This document shows positions 1 to 6,983 of a stretch of DNA of 12,028 nt, in pieces. Made by a program: the position numbers and the translations under genes. This DNA is from an uncultured Coprococcus sp. (GTDB taxonomy: Bacteria > Bacillota > Clostridia > Lachnospirales > Lachnospiraceae): the NCBI GenBank assembly GCA_900548215.1, contig URJI01000084.1, positions 1-12,028 on the forward strand, in the 5' to 3' direction. How positions within the stretch are numbered: the first letter of the stretch is position 1; every line of letters starts with the position of its first letter. The notes under the pieces are model-generated. The model had not been told where the DNA came from. It saw nothing but the letters and a program-made list of their open reading frames with translations, and searched no databases.

Positions 1-1
1 G

Positions 2-1273
2 AAGGCTTGTGATAAGGCTGTTGATGCTATTCTTGATATGAGTGAGACTATCAGCGGAAAGGATCAGATCGCAAGAGTTGCATCTATCTCAGCTGGTGAC
101 GATGAGGTTGGACAGATGGTTGCTGACGCTATGGAGAAAGTGTCAAAGGATGGAGTCATCACAATCGAAGAGTCAAAGTCAATGAAGACAGAGCTTGACC
201 TTGTAGAAGGTATGCAGTTTGACAGAGGTTATATTTCAGCTTATATGGCAACTGATATGGAGAAGATGGTTGCAGAGCTTGATAACCCATACATACTGAT
301 AACAGATAAGAAGATTTCAAATATTCAGGAGATACTTCCACTTCTTGAGCAGATCGTTCAGAGCGGTTCAAAGTTGCTGATCATCGCTGAGGATATCGAG
401 GGTGAGGCTCTCACAACACTTATCGTCAACAAGCTGCGTGGTACATTCCAGGTGGTAGCTGTAAAGGCTCCTGGTTATGGCGACAGAAGAAAAGAGATGC
501 TTCAGGATATCGCTATTCTTACAGGCGGCAAGGTAATCTCAGAGGAGCTTGGATATGAGCTCAAGGACGCTACTCTTGATGACCTTGGACGTGCAAAGAG
601 TGCTAAGATTACAAAGGAGAACACAGTTATCGTTGATGGTATGGGAGCTAAGGAAGACATCGCAGGTCGTGTAAATGTCATCAAGGCTCAGCTTGAGGAG
701 ACAACATCAGAGTTTGATAAAGAGAAGCTTCAGGAGAGACTCGCAAAGCTTGCCGGTGGAGTTGCAGTTATCAGAGTCGGCGCAGCTACAGAGACAGAGA
801 TGAAGGAAGCTAAGCTCCGTATGGAGGATGCCCTTAATGCCACAAGAGCAGCAGTTGAAGAGGGAATCATCTCAGGTGGTGGTTCAGCATACATCCATGC
901 TGCAAAGAAGGTTGCAGAGCTTGTAAAGGATCTTGAGGGCGATGAGAAGACAGGCGCTAAGGTAGTTCTCAAGGCTATGGAGGCTCCACTGTTCCACATC
1001 GCAGCCAATGCAGGACTTGAGGGATCAGTCATCATCAACAAGATCAAAGAGTCAGAGGTTGGCGTAGGCTTTGATGCATACAATGAGACATATGTCAATA
1101 TGATCGAGGCAGGAATCATCGATCCAGTCAAGGTTACAAGAAGTGCACTTCAGAATGCTACATCAGTTGCATCAACAATGCTCACAACAGAGTCAGTTGT
1201 AGCTGATATCAAGGAAGATGTTCCAGCTATGCCAGCAGGTGGCGCAGGCATGGGCGGCGGAATGGGATTCTAA
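2..1273 (+). CDS. groL: Chaperonin GroEL (60 kDa subunit), 3' part; 5' end outside window
   Basis: ATP-driven protein-folding chaperonin, forming cytosolic double seven-membered rings with GroES. The frame is open from base 2, so the ATG at 38 is internal. The 423 residues seen correspond to roughly residue 117 to the end of a ~540-residue GroEL. Visible hallmarks are the apical-domain stretch VEGMQFDRGYIS, ADKK-like ITDKKISNIQE, the VKAPGYGDRRKEMLQDIA block, KLAGGVAVIRVGAATE, and the equatorial MEDALNATRAAVEEG segment with the aspartate matching the ATP-hydrolysis Asp398 of E. coli, followed by SGGG. The tail is a short glycine/methionine run (AGGAGMGGGMGF) ending in Phe, shorter than the usual GGM repeats. 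Codon use is biased to ATC, AAG and CTT, as expected for a highly expressed gene. groES presumably lies upstream, outside the window. The family call is certain. Confidence 0.98.
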   Translation, partial: KACDKAVDAILDMSETISGKDQIARVASISAGDDEVGQMVADAMEKVSKDGVITIEESKSMKTELDLVEGMQFDRGYISAYMATDMEKMVAELDNPYILITDKKISNIQEILPLLEQIVQSGSKLLIIAEDIEGEALTTLIVNKLRGTFQVVAVKAPGYGDRRKEMLQDIAILTGGKVISEELGYELKDATLDDLGRAKSAKITKENTVIVDGMGAKEDIAGRVNVIKAQLEETTSEFDKEKLQERLAKLAGGVAVIRVGAATETEMKEAKLRMEDALNATRAAVEEGIISGGGSAYIHAAKKVAELVKDLEGDEKTGAKVVLKAMEAPLFHIAANAGLEGSVIINKIKESEVGVGFDAYNETYVNMIEAGIIDPVKVTRSALQNATSVASTMLTTESVVADIKEDVPAMPAGGAGMGGGMGF

Positions 1274-1302
1274 AGCACATAGATTTATAAATATGTAATT
1301 GA

Positions 1303-1356
1303 AAAATGAACTGCATTATCTGTATGCCTAGTATACAGGTAGTGCAGTTCATTTTG
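1303..1356 (+). terminator. Long hairpin terminator after groEL
   Basis: A near-perfect inverted repeat begins 30 bp after the groEL stop. 1303-1315 (AAAATGAACTGCA) pairs exactly with 1343-1355 (TGCAGTTCATTTT). Pairing continues inward through 1316-1326 with 1332-1342, including three G-U pairs, leaving a 5-nt loop and a stem of about 24 bp. The right arm ends in TTTT and is followed by GCTTT, so it can act as a rho-independent terminator. The A-rich left arm makes it symmetric enough to work in both directions. It separates groEL from the cdd transcription unit. Confidence 0.8.
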
Positions 1357-1415
1357 CTTTGATCCCGCATATAAAGAGGATGAGAATATTTGGACGTTTA
1401 ATAATGCATGAATGA

Positions 1416-1445
1416 TTGAACAGGAAGGCATATTAGTGTTATTAT
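1416..1445 (+). promoter_or_regulatory. Candidate sigma-A promoter for cdd
   Basis: TTGAAC (1416-1421) and TATTAT (1440-1445) are separated by 18 bp and lie between the groEL terminator and the cdd ribosome site. Transcription starting near 1452 would give a leader of about 30 nt. A start there would also exclude the in-frame ATG at 1412 from the message. Assigned from sequence resemblance only. Confidence 0.4.
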
Positions 1446-1483
1446 ATATAAATATGCTGATATTCAAAAATGGAGGATCCTAC

Positions 1484-2011
1484 ATGATTGATAATTGCTG
1501 TGTTATGGATGAGAAAGATATCAAAGAGCTTATCAGGTCTGCTGTAAGGGTAAGAAACATGGCATATGCCAGATATTCCGGGTTCAAGGTTGGAGCAGCA
1601 CTTCTGGCATACCCGGGAAAGCCCATGACCGATGAGGAGAAATGTGCCGGAAAAGCTGGATATGACGGGGCGGTTTTGGAGAATATTGATATGGATTTGG
1701 CTGAATACAGGATATTCACTGGATGTAACATAGAAAACTCTTCATATGGAGCTACCATATGTGCTGAGAGATCGGCTGTGTGTAATGCTGTGAGCAGTGG
1801 ATATGGTGATTTCAAGGCCATAGCAATCGTAGGCGGACTTTGTAGTACGGGGATAAGCGGAATAACATATCCATGCGGAATATGCAGACAGGTGCTCTCA
1901 GAATTTTCAACGGATATGTATGTCATAGCGGCGAGGTCAGAAGATGATTACGACATGAGAAAACTGTCTGATTTTCTTCCTGCGTCATTTGGAGCTGGAC
2001 AGATGATATAA
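1484..2011 (+). CDS. cdd: Cytidine deaminase with an insertion ahead of the active site
   Basis: Zinc-dependent hydrolytic deamination of cytidine/deoxycytidine to uridine/deoxyuridine in cytosolic pyrimidine salvage. The 175-residue product shows the family hallmarks: YSGFKVGAALL (31-41), GCNIENSSYG (80-89, with substrate-contacting N82 and E84), CAE (93-95, zinc ligand C93 and proton-shuttle E95) and PCGICRQ (130-136, zinc ligands C131 and C134). Typical homotetrameric enzymes are about 130 residues. The extra length is mostly an acidic stretch at about 43-77, between the first strand and GCNIEN, where normal enzymes have only a short turn. The start at 1484 was chosen because GGAGG (1472-1476) sits 7 nt upstream. 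The alternative ATG at 1412 would add 24 residues, has no ribosome site and lies upstream of the likely transcription start. cdd next to era is a classic Firmicute pairing. Activity is inferred from intact catalytic motifs. Confidence 0.93.
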   Translation: MIDNCCVMDEKDIKELIRSAVRVRNMAYARYSGFKVGAALLAYPGKPMTDEEKCAGKAGYDGAVLENIDMDLAEYRIFTGCNIENSSYGATICAERSAVCNAVSSGYGDFKAIAIVGGLCSTGISGITYPCGICRQVLSEFSTDMYVIAARSEDDYDMRKLSDFLPASFGAGQMI

Positions 2012-2079
2012 AGTCTGATGCTGGGCAGAATCTATAAAATTTTATCCGGGATGATAGGTCAGATGGGATGATCAGAAAC

Positions 2080-2113
2080 TATAAATGGATATGATATATA
2101 AATGGATATAATA
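2080..2113 (+). repeat. Tandem 17-bp direct repeat upstream of the M16 peptidase gene
   Basis: TATAAATGGATATGATA (2080-2096) is followed immediately by TATAAATGGATATAATA (2097-2113), identical at 16 of 17 positions. The copies end 8 bp before the ribosome site (AAGGAG, from 2122). Each holds a -10-like hexamer: TATGAT (2090-2095) in the first and TATAAT (2107-2112) in the second. They may be duplicated promoter elements, a binding site, or a slippage product. No convincing -35 box is seen for either. Confidence 0.75.
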
Positions 2114-2121
2114 AAATATAG

Positions 2122-2157
2122 AAGGAGAACATGAATTGGGAAATATCAAAGATTTAA
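2122..2157 (+). promoter_or_regulatory. Ribosome site with decoy ATG overlapping a TTG start
   Basis: AAGGAG (2122-2127) is followed by an out-of-frame ATG at 2131, only 3 nt away, and by an in-frame TTG at 2136, 8 nt away. The ATG opens just eight codons before TAA (2155-2157). The TTG begins the 969-residue peptidase and gives the normal N-terminus for this family. Spacing favours TTG. Initiation at the ATG would be non-productive and would compete with it. Confidence 0.6.
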
Positions 2158-5045
2158 AGGCTTACAGAATAGTTGAGGAGAAAGATCTCCCGGAGGTACA
2201 CGGCAAGGGTTATGTGCTGGAGCATATAAAGACAAAGGCGAGAGTTCTCATCATCGAGAATGATGATGTGAACAAGGTGTTCAATATAGGTTTCAGGACA
2301 CCCCCATATGATGATTCAGGAATCCCACATATAATCGAGCACTCTGTGCTTTGCGGTTCAAAGAAGTATCCGGTCAAGGATCCATTTGTCGAGCTGGCAA
2401 AGGGTTCCCTGAACACTTTCCTGAATGCTATGACATATTCTGACAAGACGGTATACCCTATAGCTAGTTTCAATCAGAAGGATTTTGAGAATATCATGAG
2501 TGTGTATCTGGATGCCGTATTCTACCCGGATATCTACATTCATGATGAGATCATGAAGCAGGAGGGATGGCATTATGAGCTTGATTCTGTGGATGGAGAT
2601 CTGAAGTATAACGGAGTTGTGTACAATGAGATGAAGGGTGTGTATTCAAGTCCTGAGTCAATTATGTACAGAGTGATAGAGTCGTCACTTATGCCTGATA
2701 CTCCATATGGAAATGATTCAGGCGGCAATCCGGTATCTATACCTACACTCACCCTTGAGAGATTCAGGGATTTCCACAGGACATATTATCATCCGTCGAA
2801 CAGCTATATCTATCTGTATGGTGACTGCGATATGGCAAAAGAGCTGAAATTTATAGATGAGGAGTATCTGTCACATTACGATTACAAGGAGATAGATTCA
2901 GCGATCCCTCTTCAGAAACCATTTGACGAGATGAAGGATATCACTATGGATTACTCCATAGCTGATACTGATCCTGAGGAGAATAATTCCATACTCACGT
3001 ACAGCAAGATAACAGGACTCAGCACCGAGAAGAAGAAGGTCACAGCGCTCGGTATACTTGAGTATGTGCTCATGGATGCGCCTGGTGCAGTGCTGAAGAA
3101 GGCACTGACTGATGCGGAAATAGGCGATGAGGTGTATAGTTCGTTTGATGGTGGCTGTCAGCAGACCACATTTTCCATCATAGCAAGAGGTGCAGACAAG
3201 AATGATAAGGATAGATTTATAAAGGTTATAGATGACACATTTGAAGAGCTCAGCCATGGTGTAGATAAGGCAGCAATTGAGGCCGCTATTAATAAGTTTG
3301 AGTTCAAGCACAAGGAGGCCAACTTTGGAAGATTTCCTAAGGGACTCATGTACGGACTGGATGCGTTCAACAGCTGGTTGTATGATGATACCAAGGCGCT
3401 CATGTTCTTTGAGATGAATGATGTGTATAAGGAGCTGCGAGAGGATCTCCAGAATGGATATTTTGAACAGCTTATAAAGGAATGTTTTATAGATAATACA
3501 TTTGGATTATATCTCACCATGAATCCGAAGAAGGGAATTGACCAGGCAAATGAGAAGAAGATCGCTGATGAGCTTGCTGCATACAAAGCTACACTCAGCC
3601 GAGAGGAGCTTGAAAAGATTGTAGAGGATACAAAGGCGCTCAAGGAGTATCAGGCGACGCCTTCATCCGCAGAGGATCTTGCCAAGGTTCCGCTTTTGGC
3701 GATAGAGGACATTGACAAAGAGGCTGAGAAGCTTAAGAATGCTGAATCAGAGATAGGTGGACTCCCTGTTGTAAGCCACGATATATTTACAAATGGTATA
3801 GGATATCTGAGGTTCTATTTCAACATCAACGATATAGACAATGAACTTGTGCCATACCTTGCGGTGCTGTCGTGCCTGTTTAAATATATCGATACAGATA
3901 AACACACCTATGGGCAGCTTTCCAATGAGATTGACAGCAATATAGGAGGAATTGATTTTGATATGGTGGGATATGCAAGTGATACTGATATCAAGAAATT
4001 CTTCTATGTATCGATGAAGGCTCTATATGAGAAGCTTCCATATGCTGTTGAACTTATGAAAGAGATTCTGTTTTCATCAAAGATAGATGACAGGAAGAGA
4101 CTGAAGGAGCTTCTTACAGAGGAGAAGTCCAGCATGAAGAATGGAATGGCTTCATCAGGACATGTGACCGCATACACCAGAGCCATGTCATATATAGATG
4201 AGGGTGCAAGATTCACGGATGCGACATGTGGAATTGCTTATTATGAATTCCTGTGTGATATAGTGGACCACTTTGACGAGAAGTATGACGACATCGTTGA
4301 GAAGCTTCAGTATGCTCTTGCAGAGGTTCTCAGAAAGGGGGCACTTACTGTTTCTTATACAGGAGATCAGGATGTGACAGATCTGCTTGCTGATTCATTT
4401 GCAGATTTTGGCAAGGCGCTTTCCACAAGACCTGCACATAAGGATATGAAGCCATTTGAGAAGAATCTTAAGAATGAGGGATTCAAGACCGCCAGCCAGG
4501 TTCAATATGTTGCAATAGCAGGTAATTTTGAGGATGCCGGTTACAAGTACGACAGTTCACTGAGTGTACTCAAGATCATATTTTCATATGGTTACCTGTG
4601 GGAGAATGTCAGAGTAAAAGGCGGTGCATATGGTGCCATGTGTTCTTTCCTTAGAAATGGAACCTGCTATATGAGCTCATACAGAGATCCAAACCTTATG
4701 GAGACGTATGATATATTCAAAAATGCATATAAGTTCGTGGAGAATTTTGAATGCACAGACCGTGATATGACTAAGTATATCATTGGGACTATGGCGCAGA
4801 TAGATGCACCTGCAACACCTGTTGCTGAGGGTGTAAGTCATATGGCTCGATATTTTATGGGAGTTACAGATGAGCAGATCCAGAGTGAGCGTGACAAGAT
4901 CCTCTCCACGGACAGAGATGCGATCAGGGCACTTGCACCGCTTGTAAAGGCTGTCACGGATTCTGGAATCATCTGTGCTATAGGCGGCGAGAACAGGATA
5001 GAGGAGAACAAGGACAGCTTCAAGGAAGTGCTTGCAATCTTCTAA
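2136..5045 (+). CDS. M16C (presequence protease/PreP-type) zinc metallopeptidase
   Basis: Insulinase-superfamily peptidase. Relatives (PreP, Cym1, bacterial 'insulinase family protein') form a closing chamber that degrades unstructured peptides. There is no signal peptide or membrane segment, so it is probably cytosolic. The 969 residues match the usual 950-1000 of the M16C group. The inverted zinc motif HIIEH lies at 65-69 (ligands H65 and H69, catalytic base E68), with third ligand E143 in QEGWHYE exactly 74 residues later. Conserved YNEMKG (163-168) and SLNTFLNAMTYSDKT (91-105) are also present. A charged middle region (about 480-560) fits the M16C-associated linker, and the C-terminal half carries NVRVKGGAYG (824-833), the conserved Arg/Tyr substrate-binding segment. 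All key residues are intact. The start is TTG at 2136. It sits between cdd and era without a shared function. Substrates are unknown. Confidence 0.93.
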   Translation: MGNIKDLKAYRIVEEKDLPEVHGKGYVLEHIKTKARVLIIENDDVNKVFNIGFRTPPYDDSGIPHIIEHSVLCGSKKYPVKDPFVELAKGSLNTFLNAMTYSDKTVYPIASFNQKDFENIMSVYLDAVFYPDIYIHDEIMKQEGWHYELDSVDGDLKYNGVVYNEMKGVYSSPESIMYRVIESSLMPDTPYGNDSGGNPVSIPTLTLERFRDFHRTYYHPSNSYIYLYGDCDMAKELKFIDEEYLSHYDYKEIDSAIPLQKPFDEMKDITMDYSIADTDPEENNSILTYSKITGLSTEKKKVTALGILEYVLMDAPGAVLKKALTDAEIGDEVYSSFDGGCQQTTFSIIARGADKNDKDRFIKVIDDTFEELSHGVDKAAIEAAINKFEFKHKEANFGRFPKGLMYGLDAFNSWLYDDTKALMFFEMNDVYKELREDLQNGYFEQLIKECFIDNTFGLYLTMNPKKGIDQANEKKIADELAAYKATLSREELEKIVEDTKALKEYQATPSSAEDLAKVPLLAIEDIDKEAEKLKNAESEIGGLPVVSHDIFTNGIGYLRFYFNINDIDNELVPYLAVLSCLFKYIDTDKHTYGQLSNEIDSNIGGIDFDMVGYASDTDIKKFFYVSMKALYEKLPYAVELMKEILFSSKIDDRKRLKELLTEEKSSMKNGMASSGHVTAYTRAMSYIDEGARFTDATCGIAYYEFLCDIVDHFDEKYDDIVEKLQYALAEVLRKGALTVSYTGDQDVTDLLADSFADFGKALSTRPAHKDMKPFEKNLKNEGFKTASQVQYVAIAGNFEDAGYKYDSSLSVLKIIFSYGYLWENVRVKGGAYGAMCSFLRNGTCYMSSYRDPNLMETYDIFKNAYKFVENFECTDRDMTKYIIGTMAQIDAPATPVAEGVSHMARYFMGVTDEQIQSERDKILSTDRDAIRALAPLVKAVTDSGIICAIGGENRIEENKDSFKEVLAIF

Positions 5046-5111
5046 GGCTGAATGACGGCAGATGCGATAAAATGTTTTATGATATACCAAAGTGAATATT
5101 TAGGTTGGATA

Positions 5112-5140
5112 CGTAGGCATGATATATGATCATGCCTATG
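5112..5140 (+). other. Leader hairpin just upstream of the era ribosome site
   Basis: TAGGCATGAT (5114-5123) pairs exactly with ATCATGCCTA (5129-5138) around a 5-nt loop. One G-U and one C-G pair extend it to 12 bp. It ends 5 nt before AAGGAG (5146-5151). There is no T-run after it, so a terminator is unlikely. It could protect the mRNA, mark processing between the peptidase and era messages, or tune era translation. Confidence 0.55.
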
Positions 5141-5155
5141 GGATGAAGGAGATAT

Positions 5156-6055
5156 ATGAATAAGGAATACAAGTCAGGTTTTGTGTCAATAATAGGCAGA
5201 CCCAATGTTGGAAAGTCAACGCTCATGAACAGACTGATAGGACAGAAGATAGCGATAACAAGCAATAAGGCTCAGACTACAAGGAACAGAATCCAGACCG
5301 TGTATACAAGCGAGAATGGACAGATTATTTTCCTTGATACACCGGGTATCAACAGGGCGAAGAATAAGCTTGGAGAGTACATGCTCAAGGTTGCCGAGAG
5401 TACGCTGGACGAGGTCGATGTGGTTCTCTGGATAGTTGAGGCCACAACATTTATCGGTGCAGGAGAGCGTTACATCATAGAGCAGCTTCAGCATGTGAAG
5501 ACACCGGTTATTGTGGTTGTGAACAAGATAGACAACGTAGATGAGAGTAAGGTATTTGAGGCGATAAATACCTATAAGGATGCCTGTGATTTTGCAGAGA
5601 TCGTACCTGTGTCAGCATTAAAGGGAAAGAACACTGATGAGCTTATAGATACTATCATTAAATATCTTCCATACGGACCGCAGTACTACGATGAGGATAC
5701 GATCACTGACCAGCCTGAGAGACAGATCGTTGCCGAACTCATTAGGGAGCAGGCACTCCGTCAGCTTGACAAGGAAGTCCCTCATGGTATTGCGGTGGTA
5801 ATTGATTCTATGAAAGAGAGACCGGATGGCGGACTGATAGATATCGATGCCACAATCATATGTGAGAGGGATTCTCACAAAGGAATCATCATAGGAAAGC
5901 AGGGAGCTATGCTGAAGAAGATTGGCACCCATGCAAGATTCGGAATAGAGAGGCTTCTTGACACAAAGGTCAATCTGAAACTGTGGGTTAAGGTCAAGAA
6001 GGATTGGAGAGATACAGATACTCTGCTGAAGAATTTCGGCTTCAGGGATGAGTAG
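5156..6055 (+). CDS. era: GTPase Era, 16S rRNA/30S maturation factor
   Basis: Essential GTPase that binds the 3' end of 16S rRNA and couples 30S assembly to growth. The 299 residues match the family length. The GTPase domain shows G1 GRPNVGKS (14-21), the switch-I QTTRNR segment (40-45), G3 DTPG (61-64), G4 NKID (123-126) and G5 SAL (153-155). The C-terminal KH RNA-binding domain carries GIIIGKQG (243-250), and the protein ends in KNFGFRDE, typical of Era. The ATG at 5156 follows AAGGAG (5146-5151) by only 4 nt, slightly tight, and a hairpin precedes it. Neighbours cdd upstream and recO downstream are the conserved Firmicute arrangement. Ile codons are about 14 ATA of 34 by hand count, more ATA-rich than the EctB-like gene, suggesting ordinary rather than very high expression. 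Confidence 0.98.
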   Translation: MNKEYKSGFVSIIGRPNVGKSTLMNRLIGQKIAITSNKAQTTRNRIQTVYTSENGQIIFLDTPGINRAKNKLGEYMLKVAESTLDEVDVVLWIVEATTFIGAGERYIIEQLQHVKTPVIVVVNKIDNVDESKVFEAINTYKDACDFAEIVPVSALKGKNTDELIDTIIKYLPYGPQYYDEDTITDQPERQIVAELIREQALRQLDKEVPHGIAVVIDSMKERPDGGLIDIDATIICERDSHKGIIIGKQGAMLKKIGTHARFGIERLLDTKVNLKLWVKVKKDWRDTDTLLKNFGFRDE

Positions 6056-6077
6056 TGTGTACCAACAGAATTGGTAG

Positions 6078-6158
6078 ATGTGCAACCGCTGCAGACATTG
6101 CGCAGTCTGCCGATCTTGTCATGTTAAATTTGTTGTGGAGGTGGACGTACAATTATGA
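6078..6158 (+). CDS. Possible cysteine-rich micro-ORF coupled to recO (26 residues)
   Basis: A 26-codon frame starts at ATG 6078, 22 nt after the era stop. Its TGA (6156-6158) overlaps the recO ATG (6155-6157) in an ATGA junction. The peptide begins MCNRCRHCAVCRSCH, with Cys at 2, 5, 8, 11 and 14 (five Cys spaced every third residue), then a hydrophobic/acidic tail VKFVVEVDVQL. The Cys codons lie partly in a hairpin: GCAGAC (6091-6096) pairs with GTCTGC (6105-6110). The codon just before the ATG is TAG, so no longer N-terminus exists. No good ribosome site precedes it; translation would need weak or coupled initiation after era. The recO ribosome site (6137-6142) lies inside it. It could be a leader peptide, a metal-binding micropeptide, or chance. 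B. subtilis has a small gene (yqzL) at this junction, but this peptide does not resemble it. Confidence 0.25.
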   Translation: MCNRCRHCAVCRSCHVKFVVEVDVQL

Positions 6159-6898
6159 GAGAAGAAGTTACACTGCACGGAATTGTATTGTCCAGCAGCC
6201 TCCAGAGTGAGTATGACAGGCGGATGGTGGTTCTGACAAAGGAACGTGGACGGATAACTGTATTTGCCTCTGGAGTAAGACGAGGTACGAACCCTCTTCA
6301 GTCCAAGACACAGATGTTCGTCATGGGAAGTTTCACACTGATCCCGGGGCGGGATTCATACAGGCTTGTGAACATAGATGTGGATGAATATTTCCTTCAA
6401 CTGACCATGGATATAGATGCGTACTGCTATGCAGCATATTTCTGCGAGGTTATGGGGTTCATGACCCATGAGGGTGTCAGAGCAGCTGATTATCTCAATC
6501 TGCTATATGTGAGCCTTAAGGCTCTTGAGAAGGGGCAGATGCCTGCAAAACTCATCAGGTGCGTATACGAGATCAAGCTTATGGATGTGTTCGGTCAGGG
6601 GATACAGAGTTTTCACTGCCCTGTATGTGGCAAGGCAGAAGTGTCAAATGTATTCGATGCAGCATCGGGAGGTCTGCTCTGCGATGGATGTAGGGAAAGG
6701 GCGAAACATCCGCTACATCTATCTGACGATGCAGTATACACGATACAGTACATAAATGGTGCGCCACTTGGCAAGATGTACAACTTTAATGTGTCAGATA
6801 CTGTACTGGCGGAGATACAGCTCGTGTCAAAGCAGTTCATGGATATGTATGTGGATAGGAAGTTCAAGTCAGTGGAGATCATAGATTCGCTATATTAA
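6155..6898 (+). CDS. recO: DNA repair protein RecO
   Basis: Recombination mediator that, with RecF/RecR, loads RecA onto SSB-coated single-stranded DNA and anneals complementary strands. The 247 residues match the family. The N-terminal OB-fold carries typical signatures: HGIVLSSSLQSEYDRRMVVLTKERGRI (8-34), and VRRGTNPLQ (41-49), where the basic loop lies. A helical domain follows (about 85-150), interrupted by a Cys4 zinc finger, CPVC (155-158) and CDGC (176-179), as in many Gram-positive RecO proteins. GGAGGT (6137-6142) lies 12 nt before the ATG, longer than the usual spacing, and the start codon overlaps the stop of a small Cys-rich frame. It follows era by 99 bp and is probably co-transcribed, since no terminator with a T-run lies between them. 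It ends at the shared convergent terminator. Confidence 0.96.
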   Translation: MREEVTLHGIVLSSSLQSEYDRRMVVLTKERGRITVFASGVRRGTNPLQSKTQMFVMGSFTLIPGRDSYRLVNIDVDEYFLQLTMDIDAYCYAAYFCEVMGFMTHEGVRAADYLNLLYVSLKALEKGQMPAKLIRCVYEIKLMDVFGQGIQSFHCPVCGKAEVSNVFDAASGGLLCDGCRERAKHPLHLSDDAVYTIQYINGAPLGKMYNFNVSDTVLAEIQLVSKQFMDMYVDRKFKSVEIIDSLY

Positions 6899-6932
6899 TT
6901 CAACTGTTTCATTTGTAAAGGCAAAATAAATT

Positions 6933-6983
6933 AAAAAGTGCGGTACTTTTCTTACTGTAAGCAAGAGCCGCACTTTTTATTTT
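6933..6983. terminator. Bidirectional terminator between convergent recO and the MocR gene
   Basis: AAAAAGTGCGG (6933-6943) pairs perfectly with CCGCACTTTTT (6968-6978). The right arm is followed by ATTTTT on the plus strand; on the minus strand the hairpin is followed by TTTTTAATTT. The 24-nt loop contains a small extra hairpin (CTTA/TAAG). The minus-strand gene's stop codon (6983-6985) abuts it. The symmetric T-tracts suit termination of both converging transcripts. Confidence 0.88.

Noticed and set aside
730..1131. 133-codon open frame antisense to groEL
   Set aside because: It lies fully inside a certain gene on the other strand and its openness follows from groEL codon bias; no ribosome site or family resemblance.
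1412..1483. 24-residue N-terminal extension of cytidine deaminase
   Set aside because: No ribosome site before ATG 1412, and the extension spans the likely -10 element and the real GGAGG at 1472.
1480..1926. 148-codon minus-strand frame opposite cdd
   Set aside because: Overlaps the cdd catalytic region, no ribosome site, no recognisable domain.
5052..5129. 25-residue reading frame between the M16 peptidase and era
   Set aside because: Only a weak AAGG 4 nt upstream, unremarkable composition, runs into the leader hairpin; such a length is common by chance.
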